64,000 nt of DNA from Gottfriedia endophytica (GCF_017814275.1 NZ_JAGIYQ010000004.1:62001-126000), one strand, 5' to 3'; positions 17,943 to 27,251 are shown, counted from the first letter of the stretch. The notes: generated from the sequence alone by a model not told the origin. A program made the numbers and translations.

Positions 17943-18676
17943 AAATTGTTGAAGTGAAAGACTATAAACAAATGAGCCATATAGCAGCAGAATATATTAT
18001 TCGTAAGGTAAGTGAAAATCCAAGTATCAATTTAGGTTTAGCAACTGGTGGAACGCCAATTGGAATGTATAAAAATTTAATTCAAGATCATCATTTAAAT
18101 GGTACATCCTATCAAAAGGTGACTACTTTTAATTTAGATGAATATATCGGTTTGTCAGGTACGAACGAAAACAGCTATCGTTACTATATGAATGAAAATT
18201 TATTTAATCATATTGATGTTCAAAAAGGAAAAACATTTATACCTCATGGAGATGTACAGGATTTTGAAGCAGAGTGTAGGCGATATGAAGAGTTAATTGA
18301 AACAAATGGTGGGATTGACCTGCAAATTCTTGGGATTGGAAATAATGGGCATATTGGCTTCAATGAGCCGGGTACATCTTTTAATTCCAAAACACATTTG
18401 GTTGATCTAAAGTCTTCAACAATTGAGGCAAATGCAAGATTTTTCAATCGAATTGAGGAGGTACCAACACAAGCGGTAACGATGGGGATTTCAAGTATAA
18501 TGAAAAGTAAAGAAATCATCCTTTTAATATCCGGTGAGGCAAAGAAAGAAGCATTACATCAGCTTTTATGTAGTGAAGCCACTGAAAGTTTTCCTGCCTC
18601 TGTGTTGAGAAATCATCCATGTGTTACAATTATTGCAGATGAAGCAGCAGTTTCAGGTGCAAAGCTCTATTGCTAA
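17939..18676 (+). CDS. nagB: Glucosamine-6-phosphate deaminase
   Basis: Converts GlcN-6-P to fructose-6-P and ammonia. The 245-residue protein shows LATGGTPIGMY near residue 36, FNLDEYIGL near 66 and GIGNNGHIGFNEPG near 130, all family signatures. Its start overlaps the nagA stop by ATGA, with AAGGAGG just upstream inside nagA. Length is normal for Bacillus NagB. Confidence 0.96.
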   Translation: MKIVEVKDYKQMSHIAAEYIIRKVSENPSINLGLATGGTPIGMYKNLIQDHHLNGTSYQKVTTFNLDEYIGLSGTNENSYRYYMNENLFNHIDVQKGKTFIPHGDVQDFEAECRRYEELIETNGGIDLQILGIGNNGHIGFNEPGTSFNSKTHLVDLKSSTIEANARFFNRIEEVPTQAVTMGISSIMKSKEIILLISGEAKKEALHQLLCSEATESFPASVLRNHPCVTIIADEAAVSGAKLYC

Positions 18677-18750
18677 TAAGATAACACTTTATGTTTAGGG
18701 TTTTAGAAGTGTAATTGCTGAGTTTAAGCAGAAAGGTGTCCGTAAAGAGA

Positions 18751-19473
18751 ATGATTAATAAGAAATCCCCAATTCCACTTTATTATCAACTTGAGGAACA
18801 CATTAAAGAGTTGATTGAAGAAGGCGAATTAAAGCCTGGTGATGCTCTTCCACCAGAAAGAGAGTATGCTGAGAAATATCAAATTAGCCGAATGACAGTT
18901 AGACAAGCATTCACACAACTCGTTAATAATGGTTATCTATACCGTATACAAGGAAAAGGTACGTTTGTAGCGGATAGAAGAATTGAACAAGCACTTCAAG
19001 GATTAACAAGTTTTACGGAAGATATGAAGGCAAGGGGACTGAAGCCAGATAGTCAATTAATCGTTTTTGAAATCATTCCTGCCACCATTCAAATTGCTAA
19101 TCAATTATCGATTACTGAGTATAGTCCAGTTTATGAAATTAAACGAGTTCGGTTAGCTGATGGTGTTCCGATGGCGATTGAGACAAACTATATTTCAGCA
19201 AATCTAATTAAGGGACTAACAGAAGAAATTGTAAATCAATCCTTATATGGCTATATTGAAGGACAATTAAATCTACAAATTGATAATGCCTCACAAGTGA
19301 TTGAGTCATCTGTTGCCAGTCAGAGCGAAGCAAAACTTTTAAATATTAATAAAGGTGCTCCGGTTATGCTAATCCAAAGAAATACGTATCTTAAGGATAG
19401 AACCCCTGTTGAGTTTGTAAAATCAGTATACCGTGCTGATCGATATAAATTTATGATTCAAATGAAAAGATGA
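18751..19473 (+). CDS. nagR: GntR-family repressor of GlcNAc utilisation
   Basis: A 240-residue regulator with an N-terminal winged helix (about 1-75, with PLPPEREYA-like LPPEREYAEKY and SRMTVRQAF) and a C-terminal UTRA effector domain (about 90-235, ending in SVYRADRYKF). It closely resembles B. subtilis NagR/YvoA, which is released from dre sites by GlcN-6-P or GlcNAc-6-P. The start at MINKKSPIPLYYQ matches family N-termini; the SD (GAAAGG) is about 12 bases away, so initiation may be weak. The frame extends upstream to a TTG at 18715. Confidence 0.93.
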   Translation: MINKKSPIPLYYQLEEHIKELIEEGELKPGDALPPEREYAEKYQISRMTVRQAFTQLVNNGYLYRIQGKGTFVADRRIEQALQGLTSFTEDMKARGLKPDSQLIVFEIIPATIQIANQLSITEYSPVYEIKRVRLADGVPMAIETNYISANLIKGLTEEIVNQSLYGYIEGQLNLQIDNASQVIESSVASQSEAKLLNINKGAPVMLIQRNTYLKDRTPVEFVKSVYRADRYKFMIQMKR

Positions 19474-19500
19474 AATCAATCGAATAATGGAGATACTACT

Positions 19501-20238
19501 ATGTACAGTCTTTATTTTCAAAAATTAAAAGATTTATTCGATATTATAGAAAAGAATGAGGCCAGTCATATTTCATTGGCTGCCGAAAAAGTAGCACATT
19601 GTATTAGGCAAGATGGGATCATTCATGTCTTTGGTTGTGGGCATTCTCATATGCTTGGGGAAGAGCTATTCTACCGGGCGGGAGGACTTGTACCGATCCA
19701 TCCAATCTTTTTTGAAGACTTGATGCTGCATAAAGGTGCTTTACGATCATCTCAATTGGAAAAGCAAAATGATTTTGCACATGTCGTTATGGAAAATGTT
19801 CAAATTAAGCCGAACGATATACTTCTTGTTGTTTCAACATCTGGAAGAAACCCTGTTCCAATTGATGTAGCTGAAATTGCGAAAGAACGCGGTGCTTATG
19901 TTATTGCGATTACATCTGTCGTTTATCGTGAAAGTGTTACGTCAAGGCATAAACAGGGGAAGTTTCTAGCTGATGTAGCTGATTTGGTGATTGATAATCA
20001 TATCGCTGTCGGTGATGCTTTAATGGAGCACCCAGATTCTCCTGTCTCATTTGGGTCAGGTTCAACGATTGTTGGCATGATGATCGTAAATGGGATGATG
20101 GTAGAAGCCACTAACATGATGATTGAACATAATTTTATCCCGCCTATTTTTAGAAGCAGTAACGCATATGATGGAGAGGGTCATAACAGCCAATTGATTA
20201 ATAAGTATAAGAAAAGAATTCCGTTATTGGATAACTGA
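19501..20238 (+). CDS. SIS-domain sugar-phosphate protein (UPF0309 type)
   Basis: A 245-residue SIS-fold protein, likely binding or isomerising a phosphosugar. Motifs are FGCGHSHMLGEE near residue 39 and the phosphate-binding STSGRNPVPID near residue 117. It is the last gene of the nag operon, 27 bases after nagR, so a role with amino-sugar phosphates (for instance derived from muropeptides) is inferred from context. It is not MurQ, which has a different pattern. The exact reaction is unknown. Confidence 0.82.
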   Translation: MYSLYFQKLKDLFDIIEKNEASHISLAAEKVAHCIRQDGIIHVFGCGHSHMLGEELFYRAGGLVPIHPIFFEDLMLHKGALRSSQLEKQNDFAHVVMENVQIKPNDILLVVSTSGRNPVPIDVAEIAKERGAYVIAITSVVYRESVTSRHKQGKFLADVADLVIDNHIAVGDALMEHPDSPVSFGSGSTIVGMMIVNGMMVEATNMMIEHNFIPPIFRSSNAYDGEGHNSQLINKYKKRIPLLDN

Positions 20239-20256
20239 ATAGACATTGAATATAGA

Positions 20257-20308
20257 AACAAGAAGATGAAGTTCTAAGGATAGTATTTCTTCATTCTCTT
20301 GTTTTTTA
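20257..20308 (+). terminator. Terminator of the nag operon
   Basis: AACAAGAAGATGAAG pairs, with small bulges, with CTTCATTCTCTTGTT, followed by a T run. Confidence 0.8.
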
Positions 20309-20516
20309 TTTTTGTAGTTTCATGAAAAAGAATCTGTGACTCTGCGGAAAACGGATTATCGATATCCGTAAGGGGGACCGAGCATATTACCTTCTTTAGA
20401 TTTGAATAAATCAAAAGCTAAAATTTTGAAAAATTATGCAATTTGAATAAGTAACACCTTTTTTTATTGCCTGAAACAAGTATAATTAGATACAGAAATA
20501 ATAAAGGTGTGAATAA
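20309..20516. other. Intergenic region before the kinase gene
   Basis: No gene seen. A short hairpin, ACGGAT / ATCCGT, occupies 20350-20370, and an AAAGGTG Shine-Dalgarno lies just before the kinase ATG. Confidence 0.4.
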
Positions 20517-21731
20517 ATGAAAGAATTTAATCAGTATTTTAAGCAAAGGTTATATTATGTATCCGCCCTATTCTTTATTGCATTTATGACAACTGGTGTA
20601 ATAGTTGCTTATTCTCGTTTTCCAACATTTAATGTTGGTTATACTTTACATATCGTATTAGTGGTACTTTTATCATTTTGTTTACTGATCTATCCTAGAT
20701 TTGAAACACATGTTTTAAAAGTAATAATCATCTTAATTGGGACTGCTTATTCCTATAATCTATTCTTTTTATACCCTGAAACCTTGTATACTATTATATT
20801 TATCTGCTTTATACCAGCCATTTCCATTCTGTTTTTTGACTCAAGCTTATTTTATTTTTGTTTATTATTTAACGGGTTGTGCATGACGGTTACATTTTCT
20901 TACGTAAGTCTGTTCGACACCCAAGGAAAGTTCCTCCATATAAAATCTGACTTAATAGGAAATATAATTGACTTTATCGGAAGCCAAATTATTTTATATC
21001 TAATCTATTCTATTACTTTAAATCGAATTAAAAAGTTGCAGTTGTATTATGAACAAATACAACAAACAGAGCGATTAAAAACAACTGGACAACTTGCCGC
21101 TGCTGTTGCTCATGAAATTAGAAATCCACTAACGGTGGTTAAAGGTTTTTTACAATTCTATGAAAATGATCAATCTTTTGAGCCTGATGTAAAAAGAAAT
21201 TTTTCATTGATGGTTGATGAGTTAGATTCAGCGGAATATGTAATTTCGCAGTTTTTAACGGTGGCAAAACCAGATAAAAATAAAATAGTAGAGATAGTGG
21301 ATGTGAAAGTGACTATTCAAAGTGTGAAGGATTTAATTAAGTCTTATGGGCTTTTGCATGACAATAATATTGACTTAAGTATTCAAGATGACTTATTTAT
21401 AGATATTAACAGTATAGAGTTTAAACAATTGCTCATAAACCTTGTAAAAAATGCAATTGAAGCTTCTGACACAGGTGATTCAGTTTTGATTCGTGCAAAA
21501 AAGAAAAAAGATTTTGTTGAAATACAAATAACTGATCAAGGCTATGGTATGTCTGAGGAAGAAATAAAATCTCTTGGCACTCCTTTCTACTCCTTAAAGT
21601 GCAAAGGAACTGGCCTAGGACTGATGATTTGCTTTAATATTGTTGAAAAATATGAAGGAAAAATACAATTTAATAGCACCAGAGGAAAAGGAACGACGGT
21701 TACAATTCGATTTCCCGTTCATTTAGAATAA
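20517..21731 (+). CDS. Membrane sensor histidine kinase, KinB-like
   Basis: A 404-residue kinase with about six membrane helices (residues 12-170), a dimerisation/phosphoacceptor domain with the histidine in VAHEIRNPLT (His199) and an ATPase domain with N box LLINLVKNAIEAS, G1 DQGYGM and G2 GTGLGL. The layout and the FYSLKCKGTGLGL segment resemble the sporulation kinase KinB, so it probably feeds Spo0F or another phosphorelay. No response regulator is adjacent (orphan kinase) and no extracellular sensor domain is visible, so the signal is probably sensed within the membrane part. Confidence 0.87.
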   Translation: MKEFNQYFKQRLYYVSALFFIAFMTTGVIVAYSRFPTFNVGYTLHIVLVVLLSFCLLIYPRFETHVLKVIIILIGTAYSYNLFFLYPETLYTIIFICFIPAISILFFDSSLFYFCLLFNGLCMTVTFSYVSLFDTQGKFLHIKSDLIGNIIDFIGSQIILYLIYSITLNRIKKLQLYYEQIQQTERLKTTGQLAAAVAHEIRNPLTVVKGFLQFYENDQSFEPDVKRNFSLMVDELDSAEYVISQFLTVAKPDKNKIVEIVDVKVTIQSVKDLIKSYGLLHDNNIDLSIQDDLFIDINSIEFKQLLINLVKNAIEASDTGDSVLIRAKKKKDFVEIQITDQGYGMSEEEIKSLGTPFYSLKCKGTGLGLMICFNIVEKYEGKIQFNSTRGKGTTVTIRFPVHLE

Positions 21732-21742
21732 TTAATTCTTTC

Positions 21743-21768
21743 AACAGTCTTGATAAGGCTGTTTTTTT
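21743..21768 (+). terminator. Terminator of the kinase gene
   Basis: AACAGTCTT pairs with AGGCTGTT (one G-T), then seven T. Confidence 0.8.
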
Positions 21769-21930
21769 ATTGTATAGGAAATAAATATTATACCCAAAGT
21801 ATACAATTGAATAACTATAAAAATGTCGAAAAATAGCTCAAGTGTAATATCGTGTTCATCATTTGTTCACCATTCCTATATAAAATAAAGTCATCAAAGG
21901 AAATAAACAAAATTATTAGGAGGAACAACG

Positions 21931-22299
21931 ATGTTAGTATATGCCATTATATTTATTACGTTAGCACTTATTTTTTATACAATTGGAGTATGGAGTGAAA
22001 AAATCCAAGGAGTATTGAAGCTTTGGCACGTTCTAATCTTTTGGTTAGGGCTAGTATGTGATACTGTTGGAACAAATATTATGGGTAAAATCGCTAAAAC
22101 AGGGTTTGAATTTAGTTTCCATGGAATAACAGGATTATTAGCAATATTATTAATGTTATTTCACGCAGTGTGGGCAACAATTGTTCTAGTTAAAAAAGAT
22201 AGCAAAATGATAAAAAGCTTCCACAAATTTAGTATTATGGTATGGATTATTTGGTTAATTCCTTATATTTCAGGCTTAATTTATGGAATGACAAGATAA
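21931..22299 (+). CDS. Small four-helix membrane protein (HsmA-like, TIGR03987 type)
   Basis: A 122-residue protein with four hydrophobic helices (about 2-20, 33-52, 67-88, 99-120) and few loops. Histidines fall at or near membrane positions (KLWHV, SFHG, FHAVW, FHKFS), which could bind metal or heme. It resembles a family annotated as HsmA-like, whose function is unsettled. Start set by AGGAGG eight bases upstream. A Spo0A-box-like TGTCGAA lies at 21834-21840. Single gene with its own terminator. Confidence 0.75.
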   Translation: MLVYAIIFITLALIFYTIGVWSEKIQGVLKLWHVLIFWLGLVCDTVGTNIMGKIAKTGFEFSFHGITGLLAILLMLFHAVWATIVLVKKDSKMIKSFHKFSIMVWIIWLIPYISGLIYGMTR

Positions 22300-22312
22300 T
22301 GAATAAAATAAC

Positions 22313-22350
22313 AAAAGAGGATGAGGCGAATGGGACTCATCCTCTTTTCC
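22313..22350 (+). terminator. Bidirectional terminator
   Basis: AAAAGAGGATGAG pairs perfectly with CTCATCCTCTTTT between two convergent genes. Confidence 0.88.
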
Positions 22351-22359
22351 ATCTAATGA

Positions 22360-22773
22360 TTATTGAAAATCATTTTGGGAAATTTGGGTTAATGCTTCAC
22401 CAGCACTTTCATTAGAAAGCTCATGCGTTGAAAGATCTCCTAGAGAAACCATTCCAACTAAGTTACCGTTTTCTACTACAGGTAATCTGCGGATTTGATG
22501 TTGAGACATTAAAGCAGATGCTTCTTCGAGACTAGCATCAGCGTTAATAGTCACAATGTTATTAGACATTACTTGTGATGCATTATCTACTCCATCGTGT
22601 CCAATTCCTCTTAATGCTAAGTCACGATCCGTTACCATCCCAACTACTTGACCATTATCTACAACTGGAATGGCACCTACATTTAATGATTCCATTTTAC
22701 TTGATATTGTTTGTAAAGAATCTTGTCCTGAGCATGTTTCTACATTGCTTGACATTACATCTCTTACTTGCAT
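22360..22773 (-). CDS. Two-CBS-domain protein
   Basis: A 137-residue cytosolic protein made of two CBS repeats (about residues 5-60 and 70-125), each with the GxVxxxDL-like motif (VGMVTDRDLALRG and VGMVSLGDLS). Such pairs bind adenine nucleotides and act as energy or stress sensors; similar stand-alone proteins in Bacillus include YhcV. The start at MQVRDVMSS is chosen because a perfect AAAGGAGGTG lies just upstream; an in-frame ATG ten codons earlier would place that site inside the gene. Confidence 0.9.
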   Translation of the reverse strand: MQVRDVMSSNVETCSGQDSLQTISSKMESLNVGAIPVVDNGQVVGMVTDRDLALRGIGHDGVDNASQVMSNNIVTINADASLEEASALMSQHQIRRLPVVENGNLVGMVSLGDLSTHELSNESAGEALTQISQNDFQ

Positions 22774-22943
22774 TATGAAAACACCTCCTTTCACAATTAA
22801 CAAAGATATTATTTGGGAAAATCAGATTAAATATGCAAAAACGACAAAATTATCATGCGTCTTACTAAATTCATTTTTTAATCCCTGATAAACTTACTAA
22901 TAAGAAACTTAACTGTTTGAAGTGTGACAATATGATTAACATT

Positions 22944-22980
22944 AAAAAAAGTACGCTGTAATTTTTACAACGTACTTTTT
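22944..22980 (-). terminator. Terminator of the que operon
   Basis: AAAAAGTACG and TGTA pair with TACA and CGTACTTTTT, with T runs on both strands, just after queF. Confidence 0.85.
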
Positions 22981-22986
22981 GTTTTA

Positions 22987-23487
22987 TTATCGATTATCAA
23001 TTTTCTCTGGATATAAATCATGGTTCATCATACGATATTCAGCCATTTTTTCGTATTTTGTACCAGGTCGACCATAGTTGCAATATGGATCAATTGAAAT
23101 ACCACCACGAGGTGTGAACTTACCCCAAACTTCAATGTAACGAGGATCCATTAATTTAATTAAGTCGTCCATAATGATATTCATACAATCTTCATGGAAG
23201 TCACCATGATTACGGAAGCTAAATAAATATAGTTTTAAAGATTTACTTTCAACCATTTTTTGTTCTGGTATATAGCTAATATAGATTGTTGCAAAATCAG
23301 GTTGTCCAGTTTTAGGACAAAGTGATGTGAATTCCGGGCAATTAAATTTTACAAAATAATCTCTGTCAGGATGAGTATTATCAAATATCTCTAAAATTGA
23401 CGGATCATATTCAAAGTTGTATTTTGCTTTGTTATTCCCTAGTAATGATACATCTTCTAAACTACCTTGTGATCTTCCTACTGCCAT
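22987..23487 (-). CDS. queF: preQ0 reductase (7-cyano-7-deazaguanine reductase)
   Basis: Reduces preQ0 to preQ1 with NADPH for queuosine tRNA modification. The 166 residues are the short, unimodular QueF type, with the thioimide-forming cysteine in [12 protein letters not shown] and the NADPH-binding [16 protein letters not shown] region. Last gene of queC-queD-queE-queF, three bases after queE. Confidence 0.97.
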   Translation of the reverse strand: MAVGRSQGSLEDVSLLGNNKAKYNFEYDPSILEIFDNTHPDRDYFVKFNCPEFTSLCPKTGQPDFATIYISYIPEQKMVESKSLKLYLFSFRNHGDFHEDCMNIIMDDLIKLMDPRYIEVWGKFTPRGGISIDPYCNYGRPGTKYEKMAEYRMMNHDLYPEKIDNR

Positions 23488-23490
23488 TAT

Positions 23491-24207
23491 TTAAACCCCT
23501 CTCTTATTTCCCCATACATAAGCATGTAATTGAGGTAGAACTTTTACATTTTTAAAGACTGTTGATTTCATTACTTGATCAATTAGCCATTCGTAGCGTT
23601 TTAATAAATATTGTAATAATGATTCGTCATCTGCTTCTAGCCAACTATTTCCCACTTGTAGGTATAAAGGTAACTGCGGGAAACGTTGATGAACTATTTC
23701 TGCATAAGCTAAATCTTTTTCATCAAAGATAACAATTTTTAGGCATACTTTTGGATGGTTTTTCAGATGATCAATGATGTTTTCTAATATCGTAAAATCT
23801 GTGTCCATTCCGCTACTTGGTGGTTTCGGTGAAAGTGTTACTTCATCAATTAAAGGTAGCCAAGATTGCCATTTACTTCCTTGCGTTTCAAGAGCTAAAG
23901 TCATTCCTTTTTCCTTTAAAAAGTCAACAACAGGTCCTAAAGAAGGAAGAAGAGCAGGGTTTCCACCAGAAATTGTAATATGAGAGAACGTATCTCCACC
24001 TAGTTCATATAAAGTGTTCCAAATTTCTTCAGCTGTCATCCAATTGATATTTTGTTTTTCGGTACCATTCCAAGTGAAAGCTGAATCACACCAACTACAT
24101 TGGTAATCACAACCAGCTGTACGAATAAACATCGTTTTTTGACCAATTGTCATCCCTTCACCTTGTACAGTTGGTCCAAATATTTCAAGTACGGGAACCT
24201 TATTCAT
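23491..24207 (-). CDS. queE: 7-carboxy-7-deazaguanine synthase (radical SAM)
   Basis: Contracts 6-carboxytetrahydropterin to 7-carboxy-7-deazaguanine. The 238-residue protein has the radical-SAM cluster motif CDYQCSWCDS near residue 33, in the usual CxxxCxxC spacing, and the substrate region GPTVQGEGMTIGQ at the N-terminus. Its start overlaps the end of queD by eight bases. Confidence 0.96.
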   Translation of the reverse strand: MNKVPVLEIFGPTVQGEGMTIGQKTMFIRTAGCDYQCSWCDSAFTWNGTEKQNINWMTAEEIWNTLYELGGDTFSHITISGGNPALLPSLGPVVDFLKEKGMTLALETQGSKWQSWLPLIDEVTLSPKPPSSGMDTDFTILENIIDHLKNHPKVCLKIVIFDEKDLAYAEIVHQRFPQLPLYLQVGNSWLEADDESLLQYLLKRYEWLIDQVMKSTVFKNVKVLPQLHAYVWGNKRGV

Positions 24208-24676
24208 GAATCATCCACTCCCGTCTTGCTTCTGCATAACTAGTAGGCGTTTCATATAAACGAACAAATTCAACACGTAAATCTTGTTCTGGATTCGTTT
24301 TTTCTGCCAATGCATTTTCCATTTGCTCATAAATCCAAACAACCATGTTTTCAGCAGTTGTGTTCATTGGAGGAAGCATTTCGTTTAAATAACGATGGTC
24401 TAAATAAATTTCAATTTTTTCTTTCCAAATCTGTTTAATGTCACCGAAATCAATCACAAGACCAATTTCATCGACAAAGCCACTAATTCCAAAGATCACT
24501 TTATATGTGTGACCGTGTAAATTTTTACATTTTCCTTCGTAGCAATGTAAATGATGGGCAGCATCAAAAGTGAATTCTTTATTTACTAATACACGTCTAT
24601 GATGGTATTTTAAGTCTTTTTTCTGTATGTGTTCATCAATTTTATGCAGTCTTTCTACAATACGAAAATCAAACAT
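24200..24676 (-). CDS. queD: 6-carboxy-5,6,7,8-tetrahydropterin synthase
   Basis: Makes the carboxypterin intermediate from dihydroneopterin triphosphate. Zinc ligands are visible as the histidine in [12 protein letters not shown] and the HGHTY motif; the catalytic cysteine lies in KCKNLHGH. The 158 residues exceed the family norm of about 145 by an N-terminal extension ([16 protein letters not shown]), as in other bacilli. Overlaps queC by eight bases. Confidence 0.95.
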   Translation of the reverse strand: MFDFRIVERLHKIDEHIQKKDLKYHHRRVLVNKEFTFDAAHHLHCYEGKCKNLHGHTYKVIFGISGFVDEIGLVIDFGDIKQIWKEKIEIYLDHRYLNEMLPPMNTTAENMVVWIYEQMENALAEKTNPEQDLRVEFVRLYETPTSYAEARREWMIHE

Positions 24677-25337
24677 CTTGAGAAGCCCCTCTCATTTCCA
24701 GATAGCGTTCTAATCCGGCACGACGAAGCTTACAAGCAGGACATTCTCCACATCCATCAGCAATGATTCCGTTGTAGCAAGTTAATGTTTTCGTTCTTAC
24801 GAATTCAAATGCATTCAAGTCATCAGCCATTTTCCACGTTTCAGCCTTATCTAGCCACATAAGAGGTGTATGGATGACAAATGAATAATCCATTGATAAA
24901 TTCAGCGTTACATTTAGTGATTTAATAAATACATCACGGCAATCTGGGTATCCGCTAAAGTCTGTCTCACAAACGCCTGTAACAAGGTGGCGAGCCCCTT
25001 TTTGTTTAGCTAATACAGCTGCAAAAGATAAGAATAATAAGTTGCGTCCATCAACAAATGTCGAAGGAAGCTCCCCTTCTTCTTGTGTAATTTCAATATC
25101 TGATCTTGTTAAAGCATTTGGCGCAAGCTGATTTAACAAGGACATATCTAGAATAGTATGAGGTATATTAAGTTCTTTACATATATCTGAAGCAACATCT
25201 AATTCTAATTTGTGACGTTGATTATAATTAAAAGTAACTGCTTCTACTTCTTTAAATTGTTGCATTGCCCAAAATAGGCAGGTAGTACTATCCTGACCAC
25301 CACTAAATACAACAATTGCTTTTTCGTTTTTTAACAT
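24669..25337 (-). CDS. queC: 7-cyano-7-deazaguanine synthase
   Basis: ATP-dependent conversion of the carboxylate to preQ0. PP-loop motif [11 protein letters not shown] near residue 9 and a C-terminal zinc site of four cysteines ([16 protein letters not shown]) are both present in the 222-residue protein. First gene behind the preQ1 riboswitch, with GGAGAG before the ATG. Confidence 0.97.
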   Translation of the reverse strand: MLKNEKAIVVFSGGQDSTTCLFWAMQQFKEVEAVTFNYNQRHKLELDVASDICKELNIPHTILDMSLLNQLAPNALTRSDIEITQEEGELPSTFVDGRNLLFLSFAAVLAKQKGARHLVTGVCETDFSGYPDCRDVFIKSLNVTLNLSMDYSFVIHTPLMWLDKAETWKMADDLNAFEFVRTKTLTCYNGIIADGCGECPACKLRRAGLERYLEMRGASQDV

Positions 25338-25385
25338 TTTTTTCTCTCCTTTACCTGTTTAAAAAGAAGAGCGCATCCCTAATAA

Positions 25386-25418
25386 CAAAAATAAAACAAT
25401 ACGGACAATATTGTTTTT
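25386..25418 (-). terminator. Terminator of the preQ1 riboswitch
   Basis: Minus strand AAAACAATA pairs with TATTGTTTT around TTGTCCG and is followed by ATTTTTG. It directly abuts the aptamer. Confidence 0.8.
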
Positions 25419-25454
25419 TCCTTATTTTTTGTAGAGGGAGGTTGCGACCTCTAC
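25419..25454 (-). promoter_or_regulatory. preQ1-I riboswitch controlling queCDEF
   Basis: Minus strand has TAGAGG, CCCTCTA closing P1, an A-rich linker (CAAAAAATAAGGA) and the short loop expected of a preQ1 class I aptamer. It sits before queC with an adjoining terminator, the standard layout in bacilli. Confidence 0.9.
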
Positions 25455-25474
25455 CATAAGTATTGACTTATGGA
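25455..25474 (-). promoter_or_regulatory. Extra hairpin at the 5' side of the preQ1 aptamer
   Basis: CCATAAGT pairs perfectly with ACTTATGG around CAAT, immediately 5' of the aptamer P1. It is not part of the known aptamer. It may stabilise the short 5' leader, or may be a DNA operator. Confidence 0.5.
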
Positions 25475-25600
25475 TTTTTATTTAATTAAAATACAATCGA
25501 AATTATTCGATAAGAGCACAAATATTATTATAATCGTTTAAACAAAAAAGAACAAAAATTTTTCTAGTAAAATAACAATTTTGGAAAAAATATCAAATAA

Positions 25601-25632
25601 AAAAAGATACCAATTTAGAATTGATATCTTTA
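25601..25632 (-). terminator. Terminator of the VOC gene
   Basis: AAAGATATCAATT pairs (one mismatch) with AATTGGTATCTTT, followed by a T run on the minus strand. Confidence 0.8.
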
Positions 25633-25641
25633 CGTAACTAG

Positions 25642-26019
25642 TTAAATTTGTACTTCACTCATTAATGCATGAATATTTTCTTCTGAGTCTTTGAAAAACG
25701 TCATCCAAGTTTCTGTATTGCCCATTTTTGCTACAATATGAGGCTCATCAATAAATAAAACACCTTTGGATTTTAATTCTTCATATTTTTCTTTAATATT
25801 TTCTACTTGAAAATAGATAACGGAACTTGAATGAGCAAACTCTTCTTTTTCAGGCAGGCTAAGAAGTAGACGAACACCATTACATTCAAAGAATGCCATG
25901 TTGTCTGTATTAAATAGGAGTTGTAATCCTATTAAGTCTTTGTAAAAGCTAATCGCGCTTTCTAAATCTTTTATAGGTAACCCAATTTGTCCAATTTTTT
26001 GTATTGAATTTGGTTTCAT
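25642..26019 (-). CDS. VOC-family (glyoxalase/bleomycin-resistance fold) protein
   Basis: A 125-residue protein with the paired beta-alpha-beta-beta-beta modules of the VOC superfamily: GQIGLPIKDLESAISFYKD at the start, a central FFECNGVRL and a C-terminal FFKDSEENIHALM with a candidate metal glutamate. Members bind a divalent metal and act on small electrophiles, or bind drugs. The substrate cannot be assigned. Single gene with its own terminator. Confidence 0.85.
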   Translation of the reverse strand: MKPNSIQKIGQIGLPIKDLESAISFYKDLIGLQLLFNTDNMAFFECNGVRLLLSLPEKEEFAHSSSVIYFQVENIKEKYEELKSKGVLFIDEPHIVAKMGNTETWMTFFKDSEENIHALMSEVQI

Positions 26020-26132
26020 AAAATTCCTCTCCCTTTATCTGATTTAATAAAATTGATTACTTTGTTCGTGCAGAATAAAGTTTACTGAGTCTTTTTTTCT
26101 CATAAAGTCCTCTCCAAATGAAATTCAATAAA

Positions 26133-26166
26133 GATAAAAAGAAAGCACAATAGCGAACCATTGTGC
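26133..26166 (-). terminator. Terminator of the Gfo/Idh gene
   Basis: GCACAAT pairs with ATTGTGC, extended inside by GG/GC pairing, with CTTTCTTTTT following on the minus strand. Confidence 0.75.
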
Positions 26167-26175
26167 CTCACTAAA

Positions 26176-27117
26176 CTAATTTCTTAAGTTTTCTAGAACA
26201 ACTTGAGCTTCATAACCTGCATAGAAATCTATGATGTTAGCATCTTCACCTTTGATTGCTCTTACAAGGTGATCAACAAGCGAATAAGATAAAGATGGAT
26301 CTGCTTCAATTGTTTGAATAGGTTCTCCTACTTTTCCGCCTTCAAGATCAGCCCAGTTTAATAGGGACAATGTGCCTTCTGTTCCGTAAGCTGTGAATTT
26401 AATTTCTTCCTTTCCAGCAATTCCGCTTAATCCATCAATTACGATCGGTGTTCCATCTTCCAATTCCATTTGAGCAATTATTCCGATCTCACATGCTGCT
26501 TTATCTTCAGAATATTGAAGAGAACGGTTTAAGACATTAATTGGCCCAAATATTTTTTGGATTTGTTGGATGTAATGTACGCCAACTTCCAGTACAAATC
26601 CACCCTGTTCTTTGCTTGCAATCCATTCGTTATGCTGCCAAGGGCGTGGCCATTCGGGGAAATGCATTTTTAGCTCAACACGTCTTACATCTCCTATGTA
26701 TCCAGTTTGGATTAGATGAGCGAATGTGTTGCTACCTTCCTTATAATTTAAAGGGAAATTCATTGCATGAAGAATTCCTTTTTCTTTTGCATGTGTATAT
26801 AAACTTTTCGCTTCTTCAACTGAGTTTGCGAGAGGCTTTTCACATAAAACGTGCTTACCTTTTGCGATGACATCAGAAACTACTTGATGATGAAACTTTG
26901 GAGGTACCGCAACATACACTAAGTCCAATTCTACTTCCTCAAGCATTTGAACGTAGTTTGAAAAAGTTAATACATCTTTTAATTCAGTAGACACTTCTTG
27001 AAGTCGTTCTTCTACCCGATCACAAACGGAAACAATCGTTACATCAGAATGTTCATTAAAATTTTTAATCAGACGCTGCCCAATCGCACCAAGTCCAATA
27101 ACACCAACTTTTATCAT
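26176..27117 (-). CDS. Gfo/Idh/MocA-family NAD(P)-dependent oxidoreductase
   Basis: A 313-residue dehydrogenase with an N-terminal Rossmann domain (GVIGLGAIGQRL at residue 4), the family lysine in CEKPLANS near residue 92 and a C-terminal substrate domain with GVHYIQQIQ. The substrate is probably a sugar or cyclitol, not further defined. The start is placed at MIKVGVIG because AAAGGTGG lies seven bases before it; the open frame continues 30 codons upstream without a comparable site. Confidence 0.88.
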   Translation of the reverse strand: MIKVGVIGLGAIGQRLIKNFNEHSDVTIVSVCDRVEERLQEVSTELKDVLTFSNYVQMLEEVELDLVYVAVPPKFHHQVVSDVIAKGKHVLCEKPLANSVEEAKSLYTHAKEKGILHAMNFPLNYKEGSNTFAHLIQTGYIGDVRRVELKMHFPEWPRPWQHNEWIASKEQGGFVLEVGVHYIQQIQKIFGPINVLNRSLQYSEDKAACEIGIIAQMELEDGTPIVIDGLSGIAGKEEIKFTAYGTEGTLSLLNWADLEGGKVGEPIQTIEADPSLSYSLVDHLVRAIKGEDANIIDFYAGYEAQVVLENLRN

Positions 27118-27251
27118 GAGGAAACCACCTTTCAATTCAATAAACTGATAATTAATTATATTAAGAAAAATAAACTTATTAAAGTGCTTTATTTCACTTT
27201 TAAGCACATATAAATAATTTCATTTTTTCATAGATTCCTATAGAAGAGATA

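Noticed and set aside
20350-20370. Hairpin ACGGAT/ATCCGT as a terminator or riboswitch
   Set aside because: Short stem, no T tract and no larger conserved fold around it; left as part of the intergenic region.
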